In this document: positions 19,753 through 30,873 of the stretch, one piece after another
Layout of the letters: every line of letters starts with the position of its first letter
Numbering within the stretch: the stretch's first letter is position 1
Origin: Thozetella sp. PMI_491
Lineage: Eukaryota > Ascomycota > Sordariomycetes > Chaetosphaeriales > Chaetosphaeriaceae
Length of the DNA: 64,000 nt
NCBI GenBank assembly: GCA_021432635.1
Contig: MU270020.1
Span: 947,202 to 1,011,201, forward strand
Reading direction: 5' to 3'
Translations under genes and position numbers: made by a program
Notes under the pieces: model-generated
Databases searched by the model: none
Told to the model about the DNA's origin: nothing
The model's input: only the letters and a program-made list of their open reading frames with translations

Positions 19753-21322
19753 TTTGACAGAGAGTGTGAAGGCGAAGATAGAGCCGACCGGGGCGAGGAA
19801 GCGAAGCAAAGAGTAGTTTGGGGGCGGGAAGAGAGTGACGGGGAAGAGAAGAAGTGAATTGAACGAACGACTCGCGCTGCTACAGAAGAAAGAAGACAAC
19901 CATCACGATGTGTAGCCGCGACGAAGTTTATATGGATTTCTCTCCCCTCGCTTCTCTTTTGCTTGGCGTGTCTGTCATCCCAGCAACACAACTAGCTCCC
20001 TGAGGCAATCGTCAAACGGCAAGGATGGCCTGGGGTAGGGCAAAATTGCTGAGCCAAGCTCGCCGCTGGTTCCCAGCCAGGGGAAGAAGATCCGCGTATG
20101 GGCTTGGGGCTCTGCGTATCCCCACATGGGAAGCATGGGGAGCAAATTCTCGAAGGGAATTGGAGGAATCTGGTGCAGCCAGCCAGTTCCCTAGTCAGCG
20201 TGGTCGTTCAGGGCCTCGGGCATGATTAAGCGAAGCCAGAATCGCTAGCAGCGCGCTCGGCGTCTGAAGTCCATGGAGGCGAGCAGGGACCGACGGCCGA
20301 ATACGAATGGGACGACAGCATGGATTCGGGCTGGCGGCCGAGCCGTCGCCAGGTAGCGCTGCCAAAAGCTGACACAGGAGGAGGCCCGTTTAGGTCATGG
20401 GTCGATGAAAACTCACTCGAGTGCCCAGGATTAGCGCTTCGTCTCAGAGCCCCTGTCGCTCGAGGATCGTCTCAACATCGTGGGTCCCGAGGCGTTGGAG
20501 TGGGCCCCCGGACAGGGTGCCGGGCTGCAGAGCGCCAAAAGAGACAGCTTCCGTAACGTTGGGAAAACATCCCCGGATCGTCTCCCTGCTCCCTCGCTGT
20601 CATTTTTTGTTCGGGCCCGTAGATCCAGCATTGACGGTAGCGACTCTAATCTTGGGGATCTCATGCTGATCATGGGAACGCTGTTGAGCACCCGTTCGTC
20701 CTGACTATGCTTCACGCTCGACTGGGCTACATTGGCTCAGGTTGATTAATTCGATATACAACCAGTATCTATACAGGTTTCGGCAGGAGTGCATTGCGCC
20801 AGGGAAATGAAGCGGAAGGACTGCTACCTCTTTCCACGCTGCAAATGATGGCAAGAAGGTTTTTTTGGAGTTCACATGGAACACTCCAACTCCCAAAAGG
20901 GGAGGACAGTCTCCGTGTTGACGTAAGAAAAAAGGCCCCCTGGGCGTTAAAGGCTCGGCAGCACTAGCCAACGGCCTCTAGACTCACGCACTGTTCAAGT
21001 AACTAAAGTTAAAGGTAAGGTTAGGTAAGTGGCATAAAATCTAGGCATAAAATTCCGAGTGGATAGCTTGGAGAGGCGCCGTCCTTGCACTGGATCGCTC
21101 GCCGCCGCACACTTCGGGGCCGCCCCGATTGAGTGGGTCTGCTTTTAATCCGACATCGCCGGGCTGGGTTGGAGGAGGAAGCCGCAAGCGGCCACGACTT
21201 TGCGGCGGTGGGACTTAAAAAGCGCATACCGAGATTTCGCTACCACACGCAACCCCGACAGGCTGCGCCTCCGTCCCATCGGCAGGAGACCGAACGCCCG
21301 AGAAGCCCTTAGAACCGACGAC
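19753..21322. promoter_or_regulatory. Divergent intergenic region
   Basis: 1.6 kb between the secreted protein (-) and the phosphatase (+). A TATAAA on the minus strand at 19927-19932 is a plausible core promoter for the secreted-protein gene. The phosphatase frame is open to 21200 but without an ATG. Nothing else was recognised. Confidence 0.45.
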
Positions 21323-22420
21323 ATGGACAGCCCGTGCAAGAAGGAGCTCCTGGTTTGCTTCGACGTCCTGCAAGCGGCCGCCACGCTCAGCCGCCAGGTG
21401 CTCTTGGCCGCCGACAAGGGCGTCCAGGAGAAGAGCGATCTCAGCCCCGTCACCATCGCCGACTTTGCCATCCAGGCGCTGCTTACGGCCACAATCCATG
21501 GCGCCTTCCCAGACGACAAGTTCGTCGGCGAGGAGTCGGCCGACGACCTACGGGCAAACCCGGTCCTGCTAGAGCAGGTCTGGGGGCTGGTCCAGCGCGC
21601 CGGCCAGGACGCCGGCCCTCGATCGCACCTCCGGGCGCCCGCCAGCGCGGATGAGATGTGCGACATGATCGACTGGTGCGGCGCCGGCAACCCCCTGTCG
21701 GACGGGGCCTCGCGAGTGTGGGTGTTTGACCCGATCGACGGCACCAAGACGTTCGTCCGGGGCGAGTTATATGCTGTCAACGTGTGCCTGATCCAGGACG
21801 GCAAGCAGCAGGTCGCCACCGTAGCCTGCCCGCTGCTCTCGATGGACGCCCAGTACCCCGTGCTAGACCACAGCGTCGACCTCGACGGTACCGGCTCCAT
21901 CTTGTTCGCTGTCCGTGGCCACGGAACGTACGTGCGGCCGCTTCCGGGGTCGGCGAACCAGGTGCAGCCGCGCCGGGTCGAGCCGCTACCGCCGACGCCG
22001 TCGGTCGCCGCGCTGCGGTTGGTAACGTGCTTCGATAAGTCCGACTCGGGCGTCGTGGAGGTGCACGAGGGCATCGCTGAGGCGCTCGGCATCGAGTTCC
22101 CGGGCTGCGATCTGCTGGGGTGGGTTCCGCGGTGGGCGGTGCTTGCACTGGGGCTTGCGACCATGACGGTCTGGGTCTACAAGAAGAAGGAGCGGCGCGC
22201 CAAGATCTGGGACCACGCCGGCGCCATGCTACTATTTGAGGAGACGGGCGGCAAGATCACCGACGTCAACGGCCGGGATATGAACATCACGGCGGGGCGC
22301 CTCATGGCCGATAACTACGGCTTCGTCGCGGCCCCAGCCGACGTGCACCAGGAGGTCTTGGCCGTGGTGCAAGACACCGTCAAGGCCAAGGGGAAGGGGC
22401 ATTTGCTGTCCCTGGAGTGA
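21323..22420 (+). CDS. 3'(2'),5'-bisphosphate nucleotidase-like phosphatase (HAL2/MET22 family)
   Basis: Intronless 365-aa member of the Li-sensitive, Mg-dependent inositol-monophosphatase superfamily; HAL2-type enzymes turn PAP into AMP in sulfate assimilation. The first ATG in a longer open frame gives MDSPCKKELL. Metal-site landmarks: GEESADD near residue 70, DPIDGT (D136, D139) with TKTFVRG, and WDHAG (D297). The N-terminal KSDLSPVTIADFAIQ fits HAL2. The segment before WDHAG (LLGWVPRWAVLALGLATMTVWVYKKKERRAK) differs from the canonical HAL2 sequence and is hydrophobic, so this may be a filamentous-fungal paralogue with another phosphomonoester substrate. Confidence 0.85.
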   Translation: MDSPCKKELLVCFDVLQAAATLSRQVLLAADKGVQEKSDLSPVTIADFAIQALLTATIHGAFPDDKFVGEESADDLRANPVLLEQVWGLVQRAGQDAGPRSHLRAPASADEMCDMIDWCGAGNPLSDGASRVWVFDPIDGTKTFVRGELYAVNVCLIQDGKQQVATVACPLLSMDAQYPVLDHSVDLDGTGSILFAVRGHGTYVRPLPGSANQVQPRRVEPLPPTPSVAALRLVTCFDKSDSGVVEVHEGIAEALGIEFPGCDLLGWVPRWAVLALGLATMTVWVYKKKERRAKIWDHAGAMLLFEETGGKITDVNGRDMNITAGRLMADNYGFVAAPADVHQEVLAVVQDTVKAKGKGHLLSLE

Positions 22421-25400
22421 AGGCGACATGAGATGGGCAGATAGAAGGGCCGCGCGGCTGCCAGTTGAGAGACACAATCGTCCCCTATTGGCTCAAAGAC
22501 GGGACTTTTGCTCGCCTCGAAACGCTAAGAAGCATCACACAACCGGAGTCTATAGGAGTTCAACATTCGATGGCATCGTCTAGACACCATAGCAGTACAA
22601 GAAGAACGCGGCTAGAAGAAGAAAAAAGGGAGTCAGCCTAGGTGGTTAACCAAGGGGTCAGAAGACTTCCATCATCGTTCGATTCTGATGATTCTCCTGT
22701 AGCACATATCACCACTTGTCCAAGTACTACCAGGCCGGGCTGCGGCTGAGGAAAGCCCGAGGTCGGCTCCACGGGCGTGACAGGGGATGGTGTTCCTGAG
22801 CAGCGCACACGACACAACCCGAACCTGTTATGGCATGTGGTCACCTGAGAGATGCCAGACGTGACGACGACATTTGATACTCTATTTTTAGCAGGGGGAT
22901 ATCGGTTAGGAAGTGGGAGAGGTGGTATTGCAGGTTAAGATTTGGTGATTTCCCAGCCGCGCGCTGGGCGACAAGGAGCCCTTGACGCCGAACCTCAGCT
23001 CTAGCAGACCCGACAGCTTGGGAGGATGAGGTCGGCTTCTCCTGAGCCGGTATCGCGTGAACGAGGTGCACCTGTTTCACGCAGGCATCTCACGAAGGTC
23101 TTGACAGACCTGGTTCATCCGGGCTTCAAGAGAACCAACATCGGAAAATCGATTGGAAGCGAATGCAGGGATGTCACCAGCCAGCGGGCTTAAGCGAAGC
23201 GCGGGCGCTAACACGGGGCCATGTCCACCTCGACCCGTCGCCGCCGAGTGCATAGAAACCTTCCCAGCCAAAAGCTTGGATGTTGGCTTCTGCGTTGAAC
23301 AAGGACGGCGCAGCTGAGGGTGTGTAAACAATGGCGACGGCGTTCCCGCCAATTGCGAGTTCTAAGCAAATTGGGGAGGGGGGATGCGTCCACCTACGAG
23401 AGACGTGGACGAGCGGTGCTTAACGATGAGGAAATCGGCACGAGGACGCTGGGAGGCAGCCACAAGGCTGGGGGCGAAACAAAATAAATTAGGAGGCTCA
23501 AATGCTTTGCTGCATGGAGGCGGATAACATCGACGGCGTCCCTCTCCACAGAAGGAACCGCCTCCGATGTGTAACACACACAAGACAGAAGAGGAAATAA
23601 GCAAATACCAACCTTGTTCCGGCACTCTGTTCCTAACGGCGAACGCGTCGGTCTCCGACGCCGATCAAGCCCGACAAGGGTGGCCGGTGGCTATAGGGTG
23701 ATTTTTTAGGTTGTGGTGCGCAGTCTGCCTAGTGCTTAACTCGGTGCCTGGTCCTGAAGCGGAGGCGCTCAGGCCAATTTCACCCGCAGAACTCAGCCAT
23801 GCTCCCCTCCCCCTAGCGGCCTCCGCTCGCGATTCTACAGCGATCTGCGGAGATGGCCGGAGGGAGAGAGGCGGGTTTGGGTGGCAGGGGGGAACTCAGC
23901 CCTGAGGACCCGCCAGGTGGCAGCGCAGGTGGCGGGAGAGGGACTGCTTACTGCCACACAGCATCACAGCACTGGGGGCGCGAGGCTCGGCGACAGCGGG
24001 AGGGCCGGCAGCTGGCAAGAATCCAGACTTCTGACAGACGAACATTTTCCGGATCCCCAGACAACCCTCAGCGCGAGCGACCGGCGACGGCGCTGCTGTG
24101 CTGCGCGACATGCGCCTGCATCCGGTGATGCAGGCACCACATGTAGCCGATTCGCGCGGTCCGGACGCCATCTTCCCCCGCCAGGGCTTTGCAAGTGCCA
24201 CGACCACCGCGCGCAGTCTAGAGACTCGTGTCCGTGTCATCTAGATTCGCGTCGTCTAGCTAGGACTGAACTGCCGTACGGGCTTACGACGCTACGGCAC
24301 TCGTCCTGTGCGCCCAGTCCTAGGCTGCCCTTTTTTTCCCCCTCCCCTTTATCCCCCCCCGTATCTTATCAGCAGTCCCCGGGAGTCGGCGGGCTCACCT
24401 GAGCTTGAGGGTCTCCACCCTCAGGCTGCAGGCTACACCCCCCCTCCTTTCAGACCATCCGAAGGAGTCACCTCCCGCAGCAGCGCACCTGCCTTGGCCC
24501 GCTAGTGACTTTCTGTACCGCACCTTACCCATTGAGCCCCGCACTTGCTTGACTAGACAGCAGGTCGGCCAAGGTGTAGAAACAACGTATGCATGTACTG
24601 TATGCATGTAGGACTATGGAGATGAGTCAACGGCGACGGGAACTGGCCCAGGCCACAGCTCCCCCTCCTTCTGGAGACACACCCACACGCCCCAAGCACC
24701 CGGAGCAGTCGAGAGCCATCATGTGCTTCTCCTGTTTCGACTCGCGCCTATCTGGGCTCACTGGTCTCTACGCAGGCCCGATTCGCGGCGTCTTCTTCCC
24801 CTTCGACGGCCCGCGTGTATTCCCCCCGAGTTGCTATTTTTGCTACTCGTTGTCCTCTCCGCCGGCGGCTCCAAACTGTCGGGACCGCTACGGAGCACTC
24901 TCAGCCAGCCAGTGCGATCGGCGGGTAGTCTGCCTCTCGAGAAGGCCTTTATGCCTCCGTTTCAAGCCCCCCGGTCCTGTCGCAAGTCGCGGCCGGTGGA
25001 CGGTGGCCCGCCCGGGCGACCAGGTGCAATTGGACGGGAGAGCTCGGACGGTGATGAGGTGACAGGCGGGACGATCGTTTGGTGGGGTTCGCGCCATCTC
25101 TTGGCTGCGCTTCGGACTGGGGGGGCCCGGGCTCCCTCTTCCTCTGTTCTGCTGCGGACACCTTTTGCAGTGCCAGCCCCAATCTGCTAGTCCAGTTGTG
25201 GTCACCAGGGACCCTCTGGTGGCTGCTCCGCCTCTGGGGGAGTGGCTGCTATTGGCCTTGCGGCCTGCACGTCTACCATTTAGCGACCTCGGTGATCCCA
25301 GTGTGGCAGCTTTCTGTTCAGCCGCCCACACCCCCGGTCCCGCCCCCCTACCATGCAATAATTGGTCGCCTCTGCCGCGGGCTGCCCATGCGTGTAAGCA

Positions 25401-26111
25401 GCCGGATGCTGCGTCTAGGCTGGGGAGCGCGAGATGCTTAATCGAATTCCCGGGGCCAGAGTGGGGAGGGAGCCAACTAGCCTGGAGGGTGTGGGAGTAT
25501 CTGCCCTGCGAGGCATCCAAGGATGTCCTAGTGTGGTTCTAAGTGTGTACCGCGCCGCAAATAAGTTGGAGGGGGACTACCAGGGTGTGGTTTCCCTCCG
25601 GGTACGTCTTAAACGCAGGTATATTTAAGTTCGACCGGCCCGCCAGCCTAGTTTGGCCTCTCACCTCCAGCCGTATCGACTAGATCGCCACGACCAACTG
25701 GACTACTTTGGACTCGAGCCTTGTCTGCTCAGTCTGTCACACCTCGACCTTTCCCACCCCGGGCTACAAATACTCGCGTCTCTCCCCTTCGTCCTTCACT
25801 CTCATCTCATCCACCACGCCGACACCAAGCTGCCCACCCGCCTCCTTGGATCAATGTCCCCATGTCTTTGACACCCCCTCGGACCTCTTTAAACGACTGC
25901 TTCGTCTGTGACACAGCTGACTGACAACGGCGTGTCAACGGTCCCGCAACTCACGGCATCGACTTTACTATCTATCCTCAAGCACAACCAAAGCGCACCC
26001 TCATCGTCGACAACTCCTCGGCGCATCCGACCAAGGGCTCTCTGTCTAGACCCTCACGGCCGACTTATACCAGCGCAACCACCCAGCAGCACTTCACCCA
26101 AATCCGACACG
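22421..26111. other. Long gene-poor intergenic region
   Basis: 3.7 kb without a gene I can support. Open frames are GC-driven, overlap on several frames and show no motif. C-rich tracts lie near 24330-24360. The last 450 bases look like a promoter and pyrimidine-rich leader for the gene at 26112 and contain two short upstream ORFs. Confidence 0.5.
25854..25924 (+). promoter_or_regulatory. Two overlapping upstream ORFs in the leader of the 26112 gene
   Basis: ATG at 25854 opens a 5-codon ORF ending at 25871. ATG at 25862, in another frame, opens a 20-codon ORF ending at 25924. Both lie in the probable 5' leader about 190-260 bp before the main ATG and could reduce or condition its translation. 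Confidence 0.4.
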
Positions 26112-27107
26112 ATGTGCATCAAGACCATCTACTACAACACCTACGGGGACGGCTTCCAGGACATGACCGAGCGCGTCGAGACCTGCGTCCGCGGCGAGAT
26201 GTGCCGTCGCCCGGAGATCCGTGAGGTCGAGCGCAGCTTCCGTTACAACAAGAAGGGCTCCTCGTCTGACGGCCACGACTCCTCGAGCTTGGCTGATGGT
26301 ACACCAGCCATGTACCACCTTCGGCTGCCTCCCACACCCCGTCGCTCGAAGTCGCCATCCCCTCACCGCCGGCATAAGTCCTCCGGCGTCTACATCAACG
26401 ACCAGAAGGTGGTTGATATCCCCAGCGGCAAGAAGCGCCACTCACACCACCCTAGCCGGACCGACCGGGATCGCGTCATTCTCCACGCCCCGGAACCGCC
26501 AGCACCCGCACGCGTCACCCGGCCGTCTACCATGCCCACCGAGTACGTCACTGTTGAGCCCACATTGAAGCATCGTGGCCGTGACGCAGAGAAGAGCCAC
26601 CGCCGCCGGTCCTCCTCTCGTGACGGGTCAGACCACCAGGACGGCCACCGCCCGAGCAAATACTACCGCCGCCATGTGCGCGGGGGAGCTGAGTTTGTGC
26701 TCATCGACGACGAGCGTGAGCGCCGACGGGCACGCCGGTCCAGCACAGTGTACGACCGGTCCTCCGATTTCTCATCCTCGGCGGCTGACAGCGAGGCCGT
26801 GAAGGCCGCTGGCAAGAAGCTGCGGTGGAAGGACGAGGTAGAGGCCGAGATCGCATTGCAAAACGAGCGAATCTCCGCCCGCCCCAAGCTCCACCAAGAG
26901 GTGAAGGGCATCTTGAAGACCTCGAAGGGGAAGGATAGGGACGTCTACGAAGACCTGCGCCGCGCTGTCGAGGGCCTTGAGATCAAGGACCAGATGCAGG
27001 AGGACGAGTACGAGTACGACGCCGACCGCCTGCGCGCGCGCTTCGGCGGCGATCGGAAGCGTCGAAGCAGGGTATCTTACGGTGCCGGGCTCTACAACTA
27101 CCAATGA
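26112..27107 (+). CDS. Conserved basic fungal protein of unknown function
   Basis: 331-aa intronless protein; start ATG 26112 gives MCIKTIYYNTYGDG. Upstream in-frame codons lack an ATG and are treated as leader. The N terminus (MCIKT...CVRGEMCRRPEIREVER) resembles a start common to small conserved fungal proteins of unknown role. The middle is rich in Arg, Ser and His (HRRHKSSG, RRRSSSRDGS) and probably disordered. The C-terminal third is charged and helical (KKLRWKDEVEAEIALQ...EVKGILKT, then DVYEDLRRAVEGLEIKDQ). No signal peptide, membrane segment or enzyme motif is visible. A nuclear or RNA-associated role is possible but unsupported. Confidence 0.75.
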   Translation: MCIKTIYYNTYGDGFQDMTERVETCVRGEMCRRPEIREVERSFRYNKKGSSSDGHDSSSLADGTPAMYHLRLPPTPRRSKSPSPHRRHKSSGVYINDQKVVDIPSGKKRHSHHPSRTDRDRVILHAPEPPAPARVTRPSTMPTEYVTVEPTLKHRGRDAEKSHRRRSSSRDGSDHQDGHRPSKYYRRHVRGGAEFVLIDDERERRRARRSSTVYDRSSDFSSSAADSEAVKAAGKKLRWKDEVEAEIALQNERISARPKLHQEVKGILKTSKGKDRDVYEDLRRAVEGLEIKDQMQEDEYEYDADRLRARFGGDRKRRSRVSYGAGLYNYQ

Positions 27108-29496
27108 GCAGGAGGGGAGCACAGCGCTCGCGGGATGTATTATTAACATTTGTATTTGGATACCTAGAATGAGCTGGTCTACATGCTCTGTTTACGTTAG
27201 TTAAAACCACCGAGAACTCGCTGTTGGAACCTCCCATCTCGATTCTGCAAATCCCGTGAACCTAGCTGCCCAGTGATCGATCCCACAGAAGTGCGGCCGC
27301 TCCTTGTTGACGAAGCAGCAAAGTCAACACCCCCTTAGTTCTGCATTGCTCCACCGCGTTCCAGGCAGAACAGACGCCATTCCGACATAGCTCCATGCAC
27401 GCCATCCAAACTGCGCGAGCTGCCGAGCCACGCCCCTGGGTGCGCTCAGCGGGTGGCGACAGTAGCCTGGCTCCTAACCCCGGGCTCAGGCTCACAGCGG
27501 CCGCGGTGGACAGTCATTGCGCAGCGCCGGCGGGGACTGCATAGCATGTTGTCCCGTGTAGCACCCAGGCACCTGGCCCAATTACTCACTCCGGCACCCG
27601 ACCTCGGACTTATCGCGTGTCTCGGCCTCGACAGCTGCCCATACAGCAAGCACCGTCGCTTGTCAGATAGTGCCTCGAGCGGCCGCGAGCGGAGACACTT
27701 AGCCCTCGGCTAGCACGGTCAGCCGATCGAGGCTACTTAGGCAGCTTCATGAAGCCTGGGGCTGGATTGGAGGCGAAACCGGTGTCTGGTGGTTTATATC
27801 AGAATTTAGCAGCTGTTGTTGCCACTATGGCTATATGGGAGCCTTGAGGCTCAACAAGTATTGCCTTCAAGGGGTAGCATTTGCGACTGCGGCGGGTAAG
27901 ATCTCACGATGCGCCAGGTTGCAAAAGGCGGCTTTGGTGTTACGCCATATGCAGTGGCGACCCAAAAAAATCCAGGGAAGCCGTCTTCGATACTGATCCG
28001 CAGCCTGCAATACCAGCCAACCTCAGTAAGCACGGAGCCGTATAGTTTGGCCAATAGCTAGCTGTGAGGTTCGTGAACGCAGGCACTAGGGACAAATCAC
28101 GACGGCATCAAGGTCGGGTGAGACGCTGCGAAGGGAATTTATTATGGAATATGGATCAAAAGGGGAAGAGAAAAGAGAAAGAAAGTCTCTTCTTTTGTCT
28201 AAGCTTAAACGGTTCCCTAAGTTGTGCCTCCTTTTACTCGGCACAGTGCCGCCTTCTATTTGTCAGGACCAGCTTCACGGTACACCCTCCTTCGCATTAA
28301 AGAAAGAGCTGTGCGTATTTGTTTATCCTATTGCACCTTGTTTTATTTTCGAGACTAGGGAAGGGAGAAAAAAGGGAAGGCGAATTCTTGACTTAGGTGC
28401 ATGTTCCGTGACATATTAGGAGGATGCAGCATTTTCCCAACTGGGGCAACCACCTTAACCCCTTTCCCTCTGTTTTCAAATCGGAAGCTGTGGGACAATA
28501 GCAACGGCCAGATACTGTAGTCGCTCTGTGGTCTAAGGAATGACAGGGTGGGCTGAGTGAGTGAGCTGGCAACACCGGGAACACCAGCTCCCGGTGCTAT
28601 CACGAACTTGGTATCAACAAACATTCTGCGATAAGAGATAGGCGAGAAGGTTCCAAAGGATCAGTATGCATATAACGCACACAAAGCCCAGAGAAACGAG
28701 TAGTATTGGCCAGGGCCTACCAGCTTAGTAGAGACTGAGCTACGTCGACAACCATCCATCTACCCCCTCCTCCTCTTGTGATACAACGCCCTCCAATGGA
28801 GCGAGACACCGCTCGCGCAAAAGAGGGGCAACGCGTGGACTCTGACTCCCCCAACCGGCAGGATTCCTCCAGAGCATACTCCGTACCAAAGAGCGGGTGA
28901 GTCGTTCCCGGGGAGGTGGGGAGGACAAGCACTTTTACCCACCTCGGCCACCACTGCGGGCGGCGGAAGCTTCGGTGGCGGGTCGCCACGTAGTGAGACC
29001 AGCAGCCATAAGACGGCATACACGAAGACACACACCGATTTTGAGCAAGCTTTGACCCCCCAATTTCTGGCGTGCACTCGGCGAAGGGTCTTGTGATGGA
29101 TGGTGGTATGGAGAGGGGTGCGCCAACGCGAACGGGTGCACATTCAGGTAGGCTTCGGCTGGACTTTTACGACACCCGGGGCTAGAAGCAACCCTCCTGC
29201 CAAAACTTCCGCTGTAGGCCAGCTTTTTGGAGCCCTCGACAAGGCTCGTATGCAGCCGCGAAGGTGGTGGTGGGTTAGGTGTCTCAGTCCGACAGGCCGT
29301 GTGACCTACGCTGCGGGGTGTCGTTCTTATCGACACCCCGCTCCTCGGCAGCGAGGGCCTTCCCGTGGTGTCTCGGTAAGCGAGCAGCGGCCCGTGTTTT
29401 TGCTCAACCAGCCAAAACCCGTTATCAAGACCTGTCGCAACGGCAAGCGACGTCCTGTGGGCGCGATGCCGATCGTTACTGGAAGCAGCCCGGCGT
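27108..29496. other. Convergent intergenic region
   Basis: 2.4 kb between the gene at 26112 (+) and the membrane protein (-). The part from about 27850 to 28700 looks more AT-rich. A minus-strand open frame at 27851-28054 reads like protein but has no ATG or recognisable family. I annotate no gene. Confidence 0.45.
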
Positions 29497-30873
29497 CTAA
29501 GGAGGCGGTGGAATACCGGACGGGGCGGGTGCCAGAGACTCCGCGCAGAGGCCGAGGTTGGCAAGCAGGTCGGAGGCGCGGACGTCGATGCCAGCGGGTC
29601 TATAGTCCTCAATTCCAAAGGACAAGAAGAGCACGTCGTCTAGGTAGCCGTGGTACGTCTGGTTCTTGGCCTTCCAGCTCATCGAGACTACGTAGAACAT
29701 GTCCGAGTGTGTCTCGTTCCAGCGCTGGCGGCCGTGAATCCAGAGTGGCTTGTCCGACACGGCGTACATCTCGAAGGGCGCTCGCTGCTGGAATAAGACC
29801 ACATATGGCTCGTAGCGGCCGCGGAAGTTGAAGAACTCCTTGAGCTGGAAGATGTGGAAGACGAAGGTGTTGGCCTCGCTAGGCCTGCAAGCTGGATCGG
29901 CACGCTTGCAGAGGGTAACGGACAGCGAGTTTGTCGCTTGGTGGATGGACTGATAGATGGTCTCCACCTTTGGCATCCGCTTGGCCATGCACTGGTCGTC
30001 TAGGAGGGCGGCGTCCCGCGATAGGTCGGGGCCCACGGAGCCGTCCGGGAGGAGCATCGAGAAGGCGCGGCGCGGGGCCATGTCGTAGTGGGCGTAGACC
30101 TGGTCGTCGCGGTCCCAGAACAAAAAGAAGTTCTTCTCAACGGGTGAGTACGGCGGCGGGCGCTGGATCTCGGTGCCAGAGCGGAACCCGTCCTTCTGGA
30201 AGTGCGCCAGGCCCCATGCGGTCAGGACGCGGAAGTCCTGCACCCACTGGCCAAAGCACGTGTACTCCGAGTTGGAACCGTACGTGATGAAGGGAGTTTT
30301 CGGACCAAAAAAGACGCGGGCGTCGTGGGGCCCAATATTGAGTGTCATCAGAGCGAGCTCGCCGGCGCAATGGTCGCTGAATGTGGCAGCGATGGGAAGG
30401 ACGTCTGGGGCCTCCAGGCAGCGCAGGGCGCCGTCGGCGAAGACGGCGTTGCAGCCAACCTCGACGTTCCATGGCAGATACGGTATGGAGGTCTTGTTGC
30501 GCTGCGCGACCACGATCCAGGTGTCGTTGTGGATGGGGTGAGGGATGATGTTGGGGTTAAACGACTGGGTACCGTTGAGCTGGATGTCGAAGAAGCGGCC
30601 GTCGGCCGTCGAGAGGGAGACGAGCTCGTGGTGCGTGCTAGGGGCCTTGAGGGATCCGGCTACGAGCGGTAGGCGGCCGCCGGCGCCCGCACCGGGTCCG
30701 GCTAGCGGACGGGCCTGGTCTGTGAGCTTCGGGGGCTGGGACGGCCACCACTTGCCCAGCTGGACGCGCGCCGGTTCCTGCTGCGACCGCTCCCAGTAGC
30801 CCACGACAAGTAGCAGGAGCAGCAGGAGCGGTGCGATCACGAGTGACAGCCGCGTGAGGTCGCGTATGAACAT
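29497..30873 (-). CDS. Type II membrane protein, possible secretory-pathway enzyme
   Basis: Intronless 458-aa protein. The frame opens from GTG, but the first ATG is at 30873 (MFIRDLTRL). Residues about 9-26 form one strongly hydrophobic helix (LVIAPLLLLLLLVVGYW) with a positive N-terminal side, predicting a type II signal anchor and a lumenal C-terminal domain, as in Golgi glycosyltransferases. A proline-rich stem follows. The lumenal part has several NxT/S sites (for example NGT, NDT, NKT, NET, NQT) and paired cysteines. Landmarks include FFLFWDRDDQVYAHYDM and YHGYLDDVLFLSFGIEDY. I do not recognise a CAZy family; glycan processing is inference from topology only. Confidence 0.8.
   Translation of the reverse strand: MFIRDLTRLSLVIAPLLLLLLLVVGYWERSQQEPARVQLGKWWPSQPPKLTDQARPLAGPGAGAGGRLPLVAGSLKAPSTHHELVSLSTADGRFFDIQLNGTQSFNPNIIPHPIHNDTWIVVAQRNKTSIPYLPWNVEVGCNAVFADGALRCLEAPDVLPIAATFSDHCAGELALMTLNIGPHDARVFFGPKTPFITYGSNSEYTCFGQWVQDFRVLTAWGLAHFQKDGFRSGTEIQRPPPYSPVEKNFFLFWDRDDQVYAHYDMAPRRAFSMLLPDGSVGPDLSRDAALLDDQCMAKRMPKVETIYQSIHQATNSLSVTLCKRADPACRPSEANTFVFHIFQLKEFFNFRGRYEPYVVLFQQRAPFEMYAVSDKPLWIHGRQRWNETHSDMFYVVSMSWKAKNQTYHGYLDDVLFLSFGIEDYRPAGIDVRASDLLANLGLCAESLAPAPSGIPPPP

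Noticed and set aside
27851-28054. Minus-strand open frame reading like protein (LAKLYGSVLTEVGWYC)
   Set aside because: No ATG, no splice partners and no recognisable family.
28355-28624. 89-codon minus-strand ORF with an ATG
   Set aside because: Low-complexity, no motif, and no promoter or splice support.
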